64,000 bases of DNA from Lysinibacillus parviboronicapiens (GTDB taxonomy: Bacteria; Bacillota; Bacilli; Bacillales_A; Planococcaceae): contig NZ_PYWI01000007.1 of assembly GCF_003049575.1 (NCBI RefSeq), forward strand, positions 1-64,000. Direction: 5' to 3'. The notes under the pieces were generated by a model. That model saw only the letters and a program-made list of their open reading frames with translations, had not been told where the DNA came from and did not search any database. Positions within the stretch are counted from its first letter, which is position 1. The number at the start of each line of letters is the position of its first letter. The position numbers and the translations under genes are program-made. Of this stretch, positions 17,191 to 27,413 are shown piece after piece.

Positions 17191-18624
17191 ATGGCATCGT
17201 TAGCTCCATTAACGATTGAACGTGCTTATATGACTTTCTTATTCCCCTTTGCTTACCATATGCAATGTAGAGACAAGCTTTGTAATGAGCTAACAAAAGA
17301 AAATTTTTCATTCTTCACCCTGCAAAACAAATCATTAGAAGATGCATTCTATGGAGAATCCATCTCGATTTCGCATGAAGAATTAGCTCAATTTTTCTAT
17401 CCATTTATCGAAGACAAACTATTCCCTGATAACTCAGACCGTCATGATTTTATCCGTTTTTCAAAAGCTTTTCATGCCGAAGGTTCATTACAGTATCGAG
17501 AAGATACCTTTGCATATGAAATAGTTAGCATCGATATTACACTTTGCCCATTCGGTAATGGCATTATTACAATGAGGACAAAGATGACGGATTCTGCACA
17601 TGACTTTAGTGATGTATTAAACTTTATACATTATTTTCGTGTGTTAGAGGCTAAGCTCTGGGAAGAAAAAGGCGCAAGTCATCATTTTCCCTTTGGCCAT
17701 TTTTCATCAACTGGTGATCTATTATTCAAACATTTTGTTCCCTATTTACTTCCCTATCTACCGTATCAGCAGGCAGATACATATGACGGTTTACCATTTT
17801 TTGAGGATGAACGTATGTTTTCTTCCGCATTTTTACTCTGTAAGGAAGGAGAAAAAATTTTAGATGAGCATTTGTTTCGCCTAGGACAAGTTGATGGGAA
17901 AAAACCTGATGGAAACCCTTTTATTTCTAGTACAAATCCACATTACATTGCTGATTATGTCAAAGAACATACGCATACGCGTTGGGCACCAAACAGCTAT
18001 ATTGTCACCTCAGCTCAGGCACAAATAGCAATTTCTAACCTTTCCTTTAAGGAATCAAAACATAGCATTGAGGAATTTATGGGCACACATTATTATAATT
18101 TGTTTATACATTACTTTTATAAAATGATGCTCCTAAAAGTATCTTTTGAGTATAGTGAAATAAGTTGGAGTAAGGACAAGCTTGTGGTGGATGAGCTCAT
18201 TGAGTTAATAACTAAGTTTTCGGCACGTTATTATTTTGATGAGGTTGTTGTCCGTACAGAGGGAAAAGAAATCTCTCAAGCACTGCGGAAATTTTTCCGG
18301 ATTAATGAGCATTATATTGAGACGAAAGCGACTTTAGAAAGCTTATATCGGACATTGGAGGATCGCTCTGATAATCGCAATAATAGATTACTGTTCATCT
18401 TAACGGTGTTTACTGTCGTTTCTGGTATTTACGGCATGAACTTAGTTATCGAAGAATGGGATAGCACTGTCAATTGGAAAAGTATTTTTGGCTATACGGC
18501 TTTTGAGTGGCTTGCACTTATCATCGCACTCAGCGGTATAGGTTTATCACTTGTACTCGTTTGTTATTCAATTTTCACAACTTTTAGAAATCATTTTCGT
18601 CGATACAAGCGAAATCAGCCATAG
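17191..18624 (+). CDS. Divergent CorA-like membrane protein
   Basis: A 477-aa protein. About 400 residues are soluble and largely helical towards the end; two membrane helices close the chain. The first ends in VSGIYGMNL, with the G-M-N signature that forms the CorA Mg2+ channel mouth, the second is ALIIALSGIGLSLVLVCYSI, and the tail is basic (FRRYKRNQP), as in CorA. The segment before helix 1 (LYRTLEDRSDNRNNRLLFIL) also matches the CorA stalk pattern. The N-terminal domain is longer than in standard CorA (~315-370 aa total) and not recognisable. Likely a divalent-cation channel; the ion is unknown. ATG 17191 has a GAGGTG site. Confidence 0.7.
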   Translation: MASLAPLTIERAYMTFLFPFAYHMQCRDKLCNELTKENFSFFTLQNKSLEDAFYGESISISHEELAQFFYPFIEDKLFPDNSDRHDFIRFSKAFHAEGSLQYREDTFAYEIVSIDITLCPFGNGIITMRTKMTDSAHDFSDVLNFIHYFRVLEAKLWEEKGASHHFPFGHFSSTGDLLFKHFVPYLLPYLPYQQADTYDGLPFFEDERMFSSAFLLCKEGEKILDEHLFRLGQVDGKKPDGNPFISSTNPHYIADYVKEHTHTRWAPNSYIVTSAQAQIAISNLSFKESKHSIEEFMGTHYYNLFIHYFYKMMLLKVSFEYSEISWSKDKLVVDELIELITKFSARYYFDEVVVRTEGKEISQALRKFFRINEHYIETKATLESLYRTLEDRSDNRNNRLLFILTVFTVVSGIYGMNLVIEEWDSTVNWKSIFGYTAFEWLALIIALSGIGLSLVLVCYSIFTTFRNHFRRYKRNQP

Positions 18625-18898
18625 AACAAGGGCTATCTAAAAAGTCCCTCAAACAATATCCTTTATAGTAAAAATCCACTTCGCTTCTATGAGCAAGGTA
18701 TAAGCCACAGGTGCTAGTCACGAAGGACTGTGCTGCTGTCGCTTTGTAGACCCTGTGCTTTATCGCAGCTATTGGAGTGGCAGGCGCGATCAGGAACAGC
18801 ATGTGCAGGAAGATCTAATTTTGCGGCGAACTACCGCATTGGAGCCGTCTGCAAAAGGAAGCGCTTGAAACGGTAATCAGGTTTTTTACTATTTATTC
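18625..18898. other. Gap without a supported gene; possible degenerate dispersed element
   Basis: I see no credible reading frame. The segment is richer in G+C than other intergenic DNA here and contains CTGCTGTCGCTT (18733-18744), whose reverse complement recurs in the gap at 59442-59453. It may be a fragment of a dispersed intergenic repeat. Confidence 0.35.
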
Positions 18899-18900
18899 TA

Positions 18901-18935
18901 AAAAAAAGCACTCTACATTGAGAGTGCTTTTTTTA
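18901..18935 (-). terminator. Intrinsic terminator of the small membrane protein gene
   Basis: Stem AAAAAGCACTCT (18903-18914) with AGAGTGCTTTTT (18921-18932), A/T runs on both sides. Confidence 0.88.
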
Positions 18936-19148
18936 TTAAATATTTTGGCGATTGCCACTATCTTTTTTATCAGCTAAAATACGTGCTTCGATTTCTTTTG
19001 ATTTGATTTCTTGCTTTTTAGAAATTTTACGGAAAATTATAAACACCACTGTACATAAAATGAGCATCAATAAAAATTCAAATGCTGCAGGAATATAGCC
19101 TGATTTATCTTCAGGGAAATATAAAAATTGATACATTAATTGTTCCAT
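18936..19148 (-). CDS. Small single-helix membrane protein, unknown function
   Basis: A 70-aa protein with one membrane helix at about 20-42 (PAAFEFLLMLILCTVVFIIF) followed by a strongly charged tail (RKISKKQEIKSKEIEAR). The family is not recognised. It lies 24 bp downstream of the cyclophilin gene on the same strand, with a weak ribosome site and its own terminator, so it is probably read from the ppiB transcript. Confidence 0.65.
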   Translation of the reverse strand: MEQLMYQFLYFPEDKSGYIPAAFEFLLMLILCTVVFIIFRKISKKQEIKSKEIEARILADKKDSGNRQNI

Positions 19149-19172
19149 GTTCTCTACACGTCCTTACAATTA

Positions 19173-19760
19173 TTATTCAAAAACTGTAATTGACTCAATT
19201 TTCACATCTTCTAATGGCTTATCACGGCCGTCTTTTTCTACATCCGCGATGTTATCAATAATGTCCATACCTTCAACAACATGACCGAACACAGTGTGTT
19301 TATGGTCTAACCAAGGTGTACCGCCATTTTGAGCATAGGCCTCGATAATTTCTTCTGGGAAGCCAGCGCCTTGTAGTTGGCGTAGCATATCACTTGGAAG
19401 GTGCTTCATTTGTACGATAAAAAATTGAGAACCGTTTGTGTTTGGACCAGCATTCGCCATTGAAAGTGCACCACGTAGGTTAAATAATTCATCAGAGAAT
19501 TCATCTTCGAAAGAGTTACCCCAAATTGATTCACCGCCCATGCCTGTTCCAGTTGGGTCGCCACCTTGAATCATGAAGTCTTGGATAACACGGTGGAAAA
19601 TAATGCCGTTATAATAACCTGATTTTGCATGGCCTAAGAAGTTTTCAACAGTTTTAGGTGCTTGTTTTGGGAATAATTTAATTTTGATGGCACCTAAAGT
19701 TGTCGTCATTTCTACTAGTACTTCGCCTGGTTGTACTTCTTTTGTTAATTGTGGAAACAT
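19173..19760 (-). CDS. ppiB: Cyclophilin-type peptidyl-prolyl cis-trans isomerase
   Basis: A 195-aa cytoplasmic cyclophilin that speeds proline isomerisation during folding. Motifs: [19 protein letters not shown] (catalytic Arg), the [14 protein letters not shown] core and [15 protein letters not shown] 19760 follows AAAGGAGAG at good spacing; the in-frame extension to 19796 has no ribosome site. It is slightly longer than the 143-aa B. subtilis PpiB because of an insertion around residues 125-145 ([20 protein letters not shown]). Confidence 0.93.
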   Translation of the reverse strand: MFPQLTKEVQPGEVLVEMTTTLGAIKIKLFPKQAPKTVENFLGHAKSGYYNGIIFHRVIQDFMIQGGDPTGTGMGGESIWGNSFEDEFSDELFNLRGALSMANAGPNTNGSQFFIVQMKHLPSDMLRQLQGAGFPEEIIEAYAQNGGTPWLDHKHTVFGHVVEGMDIIDNIADVEKDGRDKPLEDVKIESITVFE

Positions 19761-20062
19761 GGGAGTCTCTCCTTTAAAGTAAAATTTCAGTTTCAACGGA
19801 AATGATCATACATTAAATCATTTCTGACCTCATATTAGTCTAACACACTTCCTAAAGGTTTTCTTCACCAAAGTATTGACGATTTTTGCACTTTTAACAT
19901 CACATAGGAAAAATGTTATAAATTCTATTCACAGTGGGCAGACGCATTCACTACAATGAATTGTAATAGTTTATTGGCGTAGAAATAGGTCCGAACGCGT
20001 ATTTGGAAACCATCCAAATTATGTTATTCTGTTGAAGGACTTATTTAGGACGGGAGGCATCC

Positions 20063-21913
20063 ATGAAAAAGGCTTTTGGTGTTATTATTATTATTTTATG
20101 TCTACCCTTCCTTTGGTGGATTAGCACAAATATACGGACAGAATTGGGTACTGCTAAAGCACATGAAGAACAGATCGAAAATGCTATCCATTTACCAGCA
20201 GTACAAGCGCAACTTCCCGTTATTCTTATTGACCGGAATGGACAAACATTTAGTGAAGAATATGTCGAATGGCGACAGCCACTAACAATACAAGAGATTC
20301 CACAAATTGCCCAGGAAATTTTTATCGTCAGTGAGGACGTAGACTTTTATGAGCATATTGGCTTTGACCTTAGTGCCATCATTCGAGCCATAGTAGTCAA
20401 TTCTAATGCAAAGTCTACTTCTCAGGGTGGTAGTACAATTACACAGCAACTTGTACGCATGCGCTATTTATCGGAAGAAAAAACGTATGAGCGAAAATTG
20501 ACTGAGCTTTTTTATGCCTATGAGCTTGAAAAGGAATTTGACAAAGAAACCATTTTAACGATGTACTTAAATGAATCCTATTTTAGTAATCAGGTTTATG
20601 GTATTGGGGCAGCGGCAACATATTATTTTCAAAAGCCACTCCAAGAATTATCGGTTGCCGAGATTGCTTTTATTTCAGCAATCCCAAACAATCCATCACT
20701 CTATAACCCTTTGAAAAACTTTCATCATACAAAAGAGAGACAGGAACGTCTTTTAGATAACCTTGCAGCAAGCGGTGCTATTACCTTATCTGATGCCACT
20801 GCCTATAAAGCAGAAACAATTACTTTGAATGTTAAACATAAAATTCAAAGTTATCCAATGTATAGCACATATGTTTTACAGGAACTACGTTGGCTTGTTG
20901 CAGAGAAGGAAGGCTATGCTGATCGTCTTACTAACACGCAAAGTGAGGAAGAAAAGAAACAAATACAAGTCCAGCTAGATAATCGTCTCAAGACGTTATT
21001 TCAAAATGGTTTAACAATTCACACCGCATTGGATCCTCACAAACAAGCTCTTGATGAGGAACGCATGACAGCAATTTTAGGTACAGGACAATTACAGGCA
21101 GCTGGTACAGTCATTGATAATGCATCACGAGAAGTCGTCAGTATTTATGCTGGTAAAAACTACGCAAAATATGATTATCATCGTGCCTATCAAGGTGTGC
21201 GCCAACCAGGATCTGCCTTTAAGCCATTGGCCGTATACGCGCCTTTTTTTGAAACAACAACCCACACACCCGATTCCACCGTCAATGGTGGACGTTATTG
21301 TGTTGGTTCATTTTGTCCCCAAAATTACGGTGGCTACTTATACGGAGATGTGCCAATTCGTACTGCATTCCGGCACAGCTACAATACCTCGGCTCTTCGT
21401 CTATACAATACAGTAGGTGTTGAGAATTCGTTTAGTTACCTAGATCGTTTCCACTTCCGTTCGATCGTTGCAGAGGATCATAACTATGCAACTTCACTAG
21501 GAGGGCTAACTTATGGTGTTACTGCCTTAGAACTAGCAGATGCCTATACGAGCTTTATTGATGGCTCTTATGTTCTTGCTCATAGCATTCGTAAAGTAAC
21601 CGCAAATGATGGAACAGAGCTATATAGTTGGAATACCGAGCGCGATCAAATTTGGTCTCCAAAAACGGTAAAGTATATGCGTGCATTGTTAGCAGATGTT
21701 GTTGCAAATGGCACAGGGCAAGGGGTGTATAGCACTAGTGACTATATTGGCGCTAAAACGGGTACCACGAATGACTATCGTGACTACTGGCTTGCGGGCT
21801 TAAACAGTAAATACACAGCAGCTGTCTGGCTTGGCTACGACAAACCACAGTCCATGGAGAAGCTAGAAGCTTACAAAATTCATCATCAACTTTTTAATGT
21901 ACTGCTAGATTAA
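20063..21913 (+). CDS. Class A penicillin-binding protein (transglycosylase/transpeptidase)
   Basis: A 616-aa bifunctional peptidoglycan synthase. A signal-anchor helix lies at 4-22, the GT51 glycosyltransferase domain at about 60-230 (catalytic Glu in SEDVDFYEH at 90-98; GGSTITQQLVR), and the transpeptidase domain at about 330-600 with SAFK (near 382), SYN (near 438) and KTGTTND (near 565). It builds and crosslinks the cell wall outside the membrane. ATG 20063 follows GGGAGG. It is compact with no C-terminal extension, closer to the small PbpF/PbpG types than to PonA. Single-gene unit with a strong terminator. Confidence 0.92.
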   Translation: MKKAFGVIIIILCLPFLWWISTNIRTELGTAKAHEEQIENAIHLPAVQAQLPVILIDRNGQTFSEEYVEWRQPLTIQEIPQIAQEIFIVSEDVDFYEHIGFDLSAIIRAIVVNSNAKSTSQGGSTITQQLVRMRYLSEEKTYERKLTELFYAYELEKEFDKETILTMYLNESYFSNQVYGIGAAATYYFQKPLQELSVAEIAFISAIPNNPSLYNPLKNFHHTKERQERLLDNLAASGAITLSDATAYKAETITLNVKHKIQSYPMYSTYVLQELRWLVAEKEGYADRLTNTQSEEEKKQIQVQLDNRLKTLFQNGLTIHTALDPHKQALDEERMTAILGTGQLQAAGTVIDNASREVVSIYAGKNYAKYDYHRAYQGVRQPGSAFKPLAVYAPFFETTTHTPDSTVNGGRYCVGSFCPQNYGGYLYGDVPIRTAFRHSYNTSALRLYNTVGVENSFSYLDRFHFRSIVAEDHNYATSLGGLTYGVTALELADAYTSFIDGSYVLAHSIRKVTANDGTELYSWNTERDQIWSPKTVKYMRALLADVVANGTGQGVYSTSDYIGAKTGTTNDYRDYWLAGLNSKYTAAVWLGYDKPQSMEKLEAYKIHHQLFNVLLD

Positions 21914-21930
21914 GGGTTGAACCAACAGAA

Positions 21931-21967
21931 AAAAAGTATGCTGGGAGGTCTCCTAGCATACTTTTTT
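21931..21967 (+). terminator. Intrinsic terminator of the penicillin-binding protein gene
   Basis: Stem 21931-21947 with 21950-21967 (about 16 bp, one mismatch) ending in six T residues, 18 bp after the stop codon. Confidence 0.88.
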
Positions 21968-22045
21968 GTCTTCTAGAAATTGAGCAGCAAAAAGCATCTA
22001 TGTAACTTTAATTTTCTAATAGTTACATATTTAATAGATACTTTA

Positions 22046-22609
22046 TTACTTAGCAAACGGTAAGCTGGCCAAGATACCGTTATACAATTTCAAAATCACA
22101 TAAACTACTAGCGATAATAATAATGTCCACATAAGAAGCTCAAATACTAGTAAGCCCATCGTTCCACCCATTGATATAAAGTGACTCATTTTATAGATTA
22201 GGTATATAAAATAAACAAAGACAGTGAGGATAAATATACCGACTAAAACATAAATCGATTGAATAGCAAACGCGGAACACATGGCGCCAATAAATAGGAT
22301 GACGTAGCCACCCCGTGCCTGGCTCACCGTCGTGCCTTCACTATCTTTTGAGAAAAATAACATGCCGAGCTCATGAATTGTCTCTCCGATTAGCTTTAAT
22401 GCTGAAAACATCATAAAAAAAATCATTGCAAAGACAATTAGTAATAAAATACGCAGCTCAAAATCCGATAAAAATTCGCGCATGCCAGAATATACCCCAA
22501 TGGACTGAAATATCCGCAGCGATTCTCCTACTGCATACATGCCAAATGTTAAACTAAATAAAGAAATTGTAATTAATGGTAAATAACCATAGATATAAGG
22601 ATTCCTCAT
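22046..22609 (-). CDS. yufK: YufK-like membrane protein (DUF5366)
   Basis: A 187-aa integral membrane protein with about five helices, conserved start MRNPYIYGYLPL and a central charged loop (FFSKDSEGTTVSQARGG). From memory this corresponds to B. subtilis YufK, and its place beside the mrp operon agrees with Bacillus gene order in that region. Function unknown. The ribosome site is weak (the upstream sequence is A/T rich), and no terminator is clear downstream. Confidence 0.65.
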   Translation of the reverse strand: MRNPYIYGYLPLITISLFSLTFGMYAVGESLRIFQSIGVYSGMREFLSDFELRILLLIVFAMIFFMMFSALKLIGETIHELGMLFFSKDSEGTTVSQARGGYVILFIGAMCSAFAIQSIYVLVGIFILTVFVYFIYLIYKMSHFISMGGTMGLLVFELLMWTLLLSLVVYVILKLYNGILASLPFAK

Positions 22610-22764
22610 AAAAAATTTTTTTCCTCTTTTTCAGTTGATAACTTCCTATTTATAATATAGCGAAAATTCTTCCGTTCTCGCAAGCTAAATCCCAATGGTG
22701 CATATGCATTACCTTTGAAAGTACGTTATAATTACTATACTTACTTGCATAAAGGAGGATTTTT

Positions 22765-25179
22765 TTGTTACAAGTACTTTATATTTTCATCCCTATGCTT
22801 GCTGCGATATTAGTACCATTCTTATATAAGAGCATAAAAAATATTCATACAGGCTGGTTCGTTCTTGCAGTACCTGCTACTCTCGTGATTATTTATGCCT
22901 CTTATATTGCAAAAGTTGCAAAGGGTGAAGTATTCCAAGCTGAACTTCCTTGGATTCCATCGCTTGATATTTCTGTCGTTTCTTATTTAGACGGACTTAG
23001 TTTGCTGTTCTCGTTACTTATCACGGGGATCGGTTCACTTGTTGTGCTTTACTCGATTTTCTACTTAGATAAACATAAAGAAAAACTACATAATTTTTAT
23101 GTTTACTTATTACTATTTATGTCTGCCATGCTAGGGGTTGTGCAATCTGACCATTTAATTACTTTGTACTTCTTCTGGGAATTAACGTCGATATCTTCGT
23201 TCCTACTAATAGGCTACTGGTACACTCGTGATGCTTCTCGTTTCGGTGCACTGAAGTCCATGATGATTACAGTTGGCGGCGGTTTAATGATGTTAGGGGG
23301 ATTTATTCTTCTTTCTATAATGGGTGGAACGTATTCAATTCGTGAACTCATTGTCATTGCACCAGATTTAGTGGGGCATCCATTGTTTACATGGTCGTTA
23401 GTATTATTGCTATTAGGTGCATTTACGAAATCTGCGCAGTTCCCATTCTACATTTGGTTACCAGATGCAATGGAAGCGCCAACACCAGTTAGTGCATACC
23501 TACACTCCGCAACAATGGTCAAAGCTGGTTTATACTTAGTTGCTCGCTTTACACCAATTTTTGCCGTTTCAGAACTTTGGGTGTGGCTTGTAACAGGCGT
23601 AGGTTTATTAACGTTATTCTGGGGTTCTTTCTTTGCCTTGAAACAAACGGATTTAAAAGGGATTCTTGCGTTCTCTACTGTCAGCCAACTTGGACTGATT
23701 ATGTCGTTACTGGGCGGAGGCGCAGTGGCGTTTCATGTGAATGGTGCAGCTGATTTAGTGTTTAAATTCGCAGCCTTCGCAGCCATTTTCCACCTGATTA
23801 ACCACGCAACATTCAAAGGTAGCTTATTCATGATTGCTGGTATTATCGATCATGAAACTGGTACCCGCGATATACGGAAGCTCGGTGGATTAATGAGTAT
23901 TATGCCACTCAGTTTTACAGTGGCAGCAATAGGAAGCTTTTCGATGGCAGGCTTGCCACCATTCAATGGCTTCTTGAGTAAAGAAATGTTTTTATCAGCA
24001 ATGCTTGCTCTTAATGAATTCGAATTGTTCGGCTTTGATACTTGGGGAGCACTCTTCCCGATTGTAGCTTGGATTGCAAGTATTTTTACATTTATCTATA
24101 GTTTCTACTTTGTATTTAGAACATTCGCTGGACAATATAAACCAGAACAATTCCCGCGTAAACCACATGAGGCACCAATTGGTATGTTGATTTCACCAAT
24201 GATTTTAGCAGCATTCGTTGTCATTATATTCTTCATTCCTAATCTAATTGGTGACACTTTTGTAAAGCCGGCTGTACAAGCTATTCAGCCATTTTTATAT
24301 GATTCACCTAGTGCTATCGATATCCATGTCTCAGCTTGGCATGGCTTACAACCTGAATTGTTTATGACAATAGGTATTGTGATTATAGGCGTTTTATTGT
24401 TTGTAGCCTTACCGAAATGGCAGGGCCTTTACAATTTATTCCCACGTTCACTCACATTTAATAATGCATACGACAAAATTATGCAAGGATTAGATGTTGG
24501 TTTATATCGTATCTCCCGTCTTTATATGACCGGCTCAATGCGCCATTACTTACTTTATATGTTTAGCGGTATTGTAGCAATCGTGCTTGGTACTTTATTT
24601 GTGAAAGATGCTTTTTCAATTTCCTTTGAAGGGGCAGCACCAATTCGGTCCTATCAAATTATTCTAATAATCGTCTTAGTTATCGGCACTGCGACAACGA
24701 TATTAGCAAAATCACGCTTGACCGCAATAATTGGTCTCGGTTCAGTTGGCTATACAGTAGCATTATTCTTCGTTATTTTTAATGCTCCTGATTTAGCGTT
24801 AACTCAGCTTGTCATTGAAACGATTTCTGTCGCATTATTCCTACTGGCGTTTTATCATCTTCCAAAGCTTGGGAAACGTGAAGAACGTATGCGCTTTCAA
24901 TTAAATCGTGCAATCATATCAATCGCAGTTGGTGTAATGGTAACGTTGATAGCATTATCAGCTCACTCGCAAAAGCTGATCCCGTCCATTTCAAAATATT
25001 ACAAGGAAACAGTCTATTCTTTAGCAGGTGGAGGGAACATCGTCAACGTTATTTTAGTAGACTATCGTGGTTTCGATACGTTGTTTGAAATTACAGTATT
25101 AAGCATTGCAGGTATGGCTATTTTAGCTATGATTAAGCTTCGCATGAATAGAAAGGAGAAAGCACATGAAAACAAATGA
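22765..25179 (+). CDS. mrpA: Na+/H+ antiporter subunit MrpA
   Basis: An 804-aa protein with about 20 helices, the largest subunit of the Mrp complex that exports Na+ in exchange for H+. The antiporter-like core (about 120-400) is homologous to complex I NuoL; it has the helix-5 glutamate region (LYFFWELTSISSFLLIG) and lysines in LPDAMEAPTPVSAYLHSATM-type sequence. The C-terminal part (about 600-790) carries the MrpB-like domain. The start is TTG 22765, supported by AAAGGAGG seven bases away. It overlaps mrpB by 14 bp. Sodium and pH tolerance are the known roles. Confidence 0.95.
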   Translation: MLQVLYIFIPMLAAILVPFLYKSIKNIHTGWFVLAVPATLVIIYASYIAKVAKGEVFQAELPWIPSLDISVVSYLDGLSLLFSLLITGIGSLVVLYSIFYLDKHKEKLHNFYVYLLLFMSAMLGVVQSDHLITLYFFWELTSISSFLLIGYWYTRDASRFGALKSMMITVGGGLMMLGGFILLSIMGGTYSIRELIVIAPDLVGHPLFTWSLVLLLLGAFTKSAQFPFYIWLPDAMEAPTPVSAYLHSATMVKAGLYLVARFTPIFAVSELWVWLVTGVGLLTLFWGSFFALKQTDLKGILAFSTVSQLGLIMSLLGGGAVAFHVNGAADLVFKFAAFAAIFHLINHATFKGSLFMIAGIIDHETGTRDIRKLGGLMSIMPLSFTVAAIGSFSMAGLPPFNGFLSKEMFLSAMLALNEFELFGFDTWGALFPIVAWIASIFTFIYSFYFVFRTFAGQYKPEQFPRKPHEAPIGMLISPMILAAFVVIIFFIPNLIGDTFVKPAVQAIQPFLYDSPSAIDIHVSAWHGLQPELFMTIGIVIIGVLLFVALPKWQGLYNLFPRSLTFNNAYDKIMQGLDVGLYRISRLYMTGSMRHYLLYMFSGIVAIVLGTLFVKDAFSISFEGAAPIRSYQIILIIVLVIGTATTILAKSRLTAIIGLGSVGYTVALFFVIFNAPDLALTQLVIETISVALFLLAFYHLPKLGKREERMRFQLNRAIISIAVGVMVTLIALSAHSQKLIPSISKYYKETVYSLAGGGNIVNVILVDYRGFDTLFEITVLSIAGMAILAMIKLRMNRKEKAHENK

Positions 25180-25588
25180 TGTGATTCTTCAATTCACAGC
25201 AAAAATTGTGTTCTTCATTATTTTCTTCTTCTCCATTCATATTTTTATGGCTGGACATTATACACCAGGAGGCGGCTTTGTCGGTGGACTTTTAACATCC
25301 AGTGCCATTGTATTATTGGTACTTGCCTTTGATTTAAAAACAGTACGCACTGTATTACCTTTTAATTATACGTACTTAACGGCAACTGGCTTATTATTAG
25401 CACTTTCAACAGCAGCGTTTCCAATGTTTCTTGGAGAGCCGTTTTTCACTCACTTCTTTGATTATTTCGATTTACCGCTTCTTGGCAAACAGTCATTACA
25501 CACGGCAATGCTCTTTGATGGCGGCGTTTACTTGGTTGTTGTCGGCGTTACGATGACCATTATTCAAACGATTGGGGAGGATGAATAA
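25166..25588 (+). CDS. mrpB: Na+/H+ antiporter subunit MrpB
   Basis: A 140-aa protein with four helices and the family motif GHYTPGGGFVGGLL near residue 30. It begins inside the end of mrpA with its own GAAAGGAG site and its stop overlaps the mrpC start, as expected for a stoichiometric membrane complex. Confidence 0.95.
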   Translation: MKTNDVILQFTAKIVFFIIFFFSIHIFMAGHYTPGGGFVGGLLTSSAIVLLVLAFDLKTVRTVLPFNYTYLTATGLLLALSTAAFPMFLGEPFFTHFFDYFDLPLLGKQSLHTAMLFDGGVYLVVVGVTMTIIQTIGEDE

Positions 25589-25929
25589 TGGAAATAATTA
25601 TGGCGTTTGTTATTGGCTTCTTGTTCATGGCAGCAGTTTATTTAATTTTATCTAAAAGTTTATTGCGCATTATTATAGGTACGGGGCTACTCAGTCATGG
25701 GGCTCATTTGCTTATTTTAACAATGGGTGGTCTTGGAGGAGAAGCACCCCCTGTTTTAACAGAAGGTGCAAAAACATTTGCCGATCCGTTACCACAAGCA
25801 CTCATCTTAACAGCAATCGTTATTAGCTTCGGCGTAACGGCCTTCTTCCTTGTGCTTGCATACCGTTCCTATCAGGAGCTTGAAACGGATGATATTAGTT
25901 TAATGAGAGGAAGTGATGAGGATGAATAA
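25588..25929 (+). CDS. mrpC: Na+/H+ antiporter subunit MrpC
   Basis: A 113-aa three-helix protein homologous to NuoK of complex I. The segments GLLSHGAHLLIL and the LPQALILTAIVISFGVTAF helix are characteristic. It starts with GGGGAGG inside the end of mrpB (one-base overlap at 25588). Confidence 0.95.
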   Translation: MEIIMAFVIGFLFMAAVYLILSKSLLRIIIGTGLLSHGAHLLILTMGGLGGEAPPVLTEGAKTFADPLPQALILTAIVISFGVTAFFLVLAYRSYQELETDDISLMRGSDEDE

Positions 25930-27409
25930 CTTCCTTCTGCTACCGATCATCATCCCGTTCTTCTTCGGCATGATTTTAATGTTCGGTCAAAAAAATTTAA
26001 AATACCAACGTACATTTGCGTTACTCGGTATTGGACTGGCTCTCGTATCAGCGATTGCACTACTAATAAAAGTAAAAAATGATGGGATACAAAAGGTCAC
26101 ATTTGGTGATTGGCCTGTTCCTTACGGCATTACTATGGTATCGGATATGGTATCTGCATTACTGGTCACAACGACTCTTCTGATTACTCTTTTTGTCGTG
26201 TGGTATGGCTTTGGCTCAATCACAAAAGAACGTGAACGCTTCTTCTACTATCCTGGTATTATGTTTATTTTAACTGGTGTAAATGGCGCCTTTACGACAG
26301 GTGATATTTTTAACTTATTCGTCTTCTTTGAAGTACTGTTGATGTCATCATACTTACTGATTGTATTGGGTGGCGAAAAGCAACAGCTTATGGGCTCTAT
26401 CAAGTATATTTTAATTAATGTTATTTCATCAGCATTATTTGTGATTACCGTAGCCTTCCTATATTCCGTTGTTGGTACGTTGAATATGGCAGACATCGCG
26501 GTGAAAATCGGTGAAATTGACCAACCAGGTATTGTAACAGTCATTGCTGTATTGTTTTTAATGGTATTTGGGCTTAAAGCGGCGATTTTCCCGTTGTACT
26601 TCTGGCTCCCAACATCCTATGCTGCAGCACCAATTCCTGTATTAACTCTATTTGGTGCATTGCTAACGAAGGTTGGAATATACGCAATTACGCGTACCTA
26701 TACGTTGTTTTTCGTCTATGATTTATCGTATACACATGATTTACTAATGGCATTAGCAATTGCTACTATTATTGCAGGCTGTATTGGGGCACTTGCTTAT
26801 TTCGATGTTAAGCTCATTATTATTTACAACATTGTCATTGCCGTAGGCGTCATTTTATTCGGCGTATCTCAAATGAATGAAACTGCCCTTAAAGGTGCGA
26901 TGTTTTATTTAATTCATGACATGTTGATAAAAGCGGCGCTCTTTATGCTAATTGGCATTGTGATTTACATTACAGGCACATCCGACTTACGTAAAATGGG
27001 TGGTCTTATGAAGAAGTATCCGGCACTAGGCTGGTTCTATTTAATCGCTGCTTTTGGTTTAGCAGGGATACCTCCACTGAGTGGTTTCGTCGGGAAATTG
27101 TTAATCGTCCAGGGGGGCTTTGAAGCTGGTAGCATGTGGAGTAGTATTTTCATTTTAGCTTCCTCTCTGCTTGTCTTGCTTTCTGTTATTCGTATCTTCC
27201 TTTATGCCTTCTGGGGTGAGGAAAAGGAAACGAAGGGCACTGTCGATAAAAAAGTCTATACTACACTATTTGTGCCTACTGTGCTGTTAGTGCTAATTAC
27301 AGTAGCATACGGTGTTGGTACAGAATGGCTGACACCATTTATGGACGATGCTGCTAAATTATTAAATGATCCATCTATATATATAGATGCTGTAATGAAG
27401 GAGGATTAG
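25922..27409 (+). CDS. mrpD: Na+/H+ antiporter subunit MrpD
   Basis: A 495-aa protein with about 14 helices, homologous to NuoM/NuoN. It has the helix-5 FNLFVFFEVLLMSSYLLIVL glutamate region and PVLTLFGALLTKVGIYA, where the lysine is part of the proton path. ATG 25922 (MNNFLLLP) matches the start of other MrpD proteins; ATG 25916 and GTG 25913 are possible alternatives. It overlaps the end of mrpC. Confidence 0.94.
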   Translation: MNNFLLLPIIIPFFFGMILMFGQKNLKYQRTFALLGIGLALVSAIALLIKVKNDGIQKVTFGDWPVPYGITMVSDMVSALLVTTTLLITLFVVWYGFGSITKERERFFYYPGIMFILTGVNGAFTTGDIFNLFVFFEVLLMSSYLLIVLGGEKQQLMGSIKYILINVISSALFVITVAFLYSVVGTLNMADIAVKIGEIDQPGIVTVIAVLFLMVFGLKAAIFPLYFWLPTSYAAAPIPVLTLFGALLTKVGIYAITRTYTLFFVYDLSYTHDLLMALAIATIIAGCIGALAYFDVKLIIIYNIVIAVGVILFGVSQMNETALKGAMFYLIHDMLIKAALFMLIGIVIYITGTSDLRKMGGLMKKYPALGWFYLIAAFGLAGIPPLSGFVGKLLIVQGGFEAGSMWSSIFILASSLLVLLSVIRIFLYAFWGEEKETKGTVDKKVYTTLFVPTVLLVLITVAYGVGTEWLTPFMDDAAKLLNDPSIYIDAVMKED

Positions 27410-27413
27410 AGCT

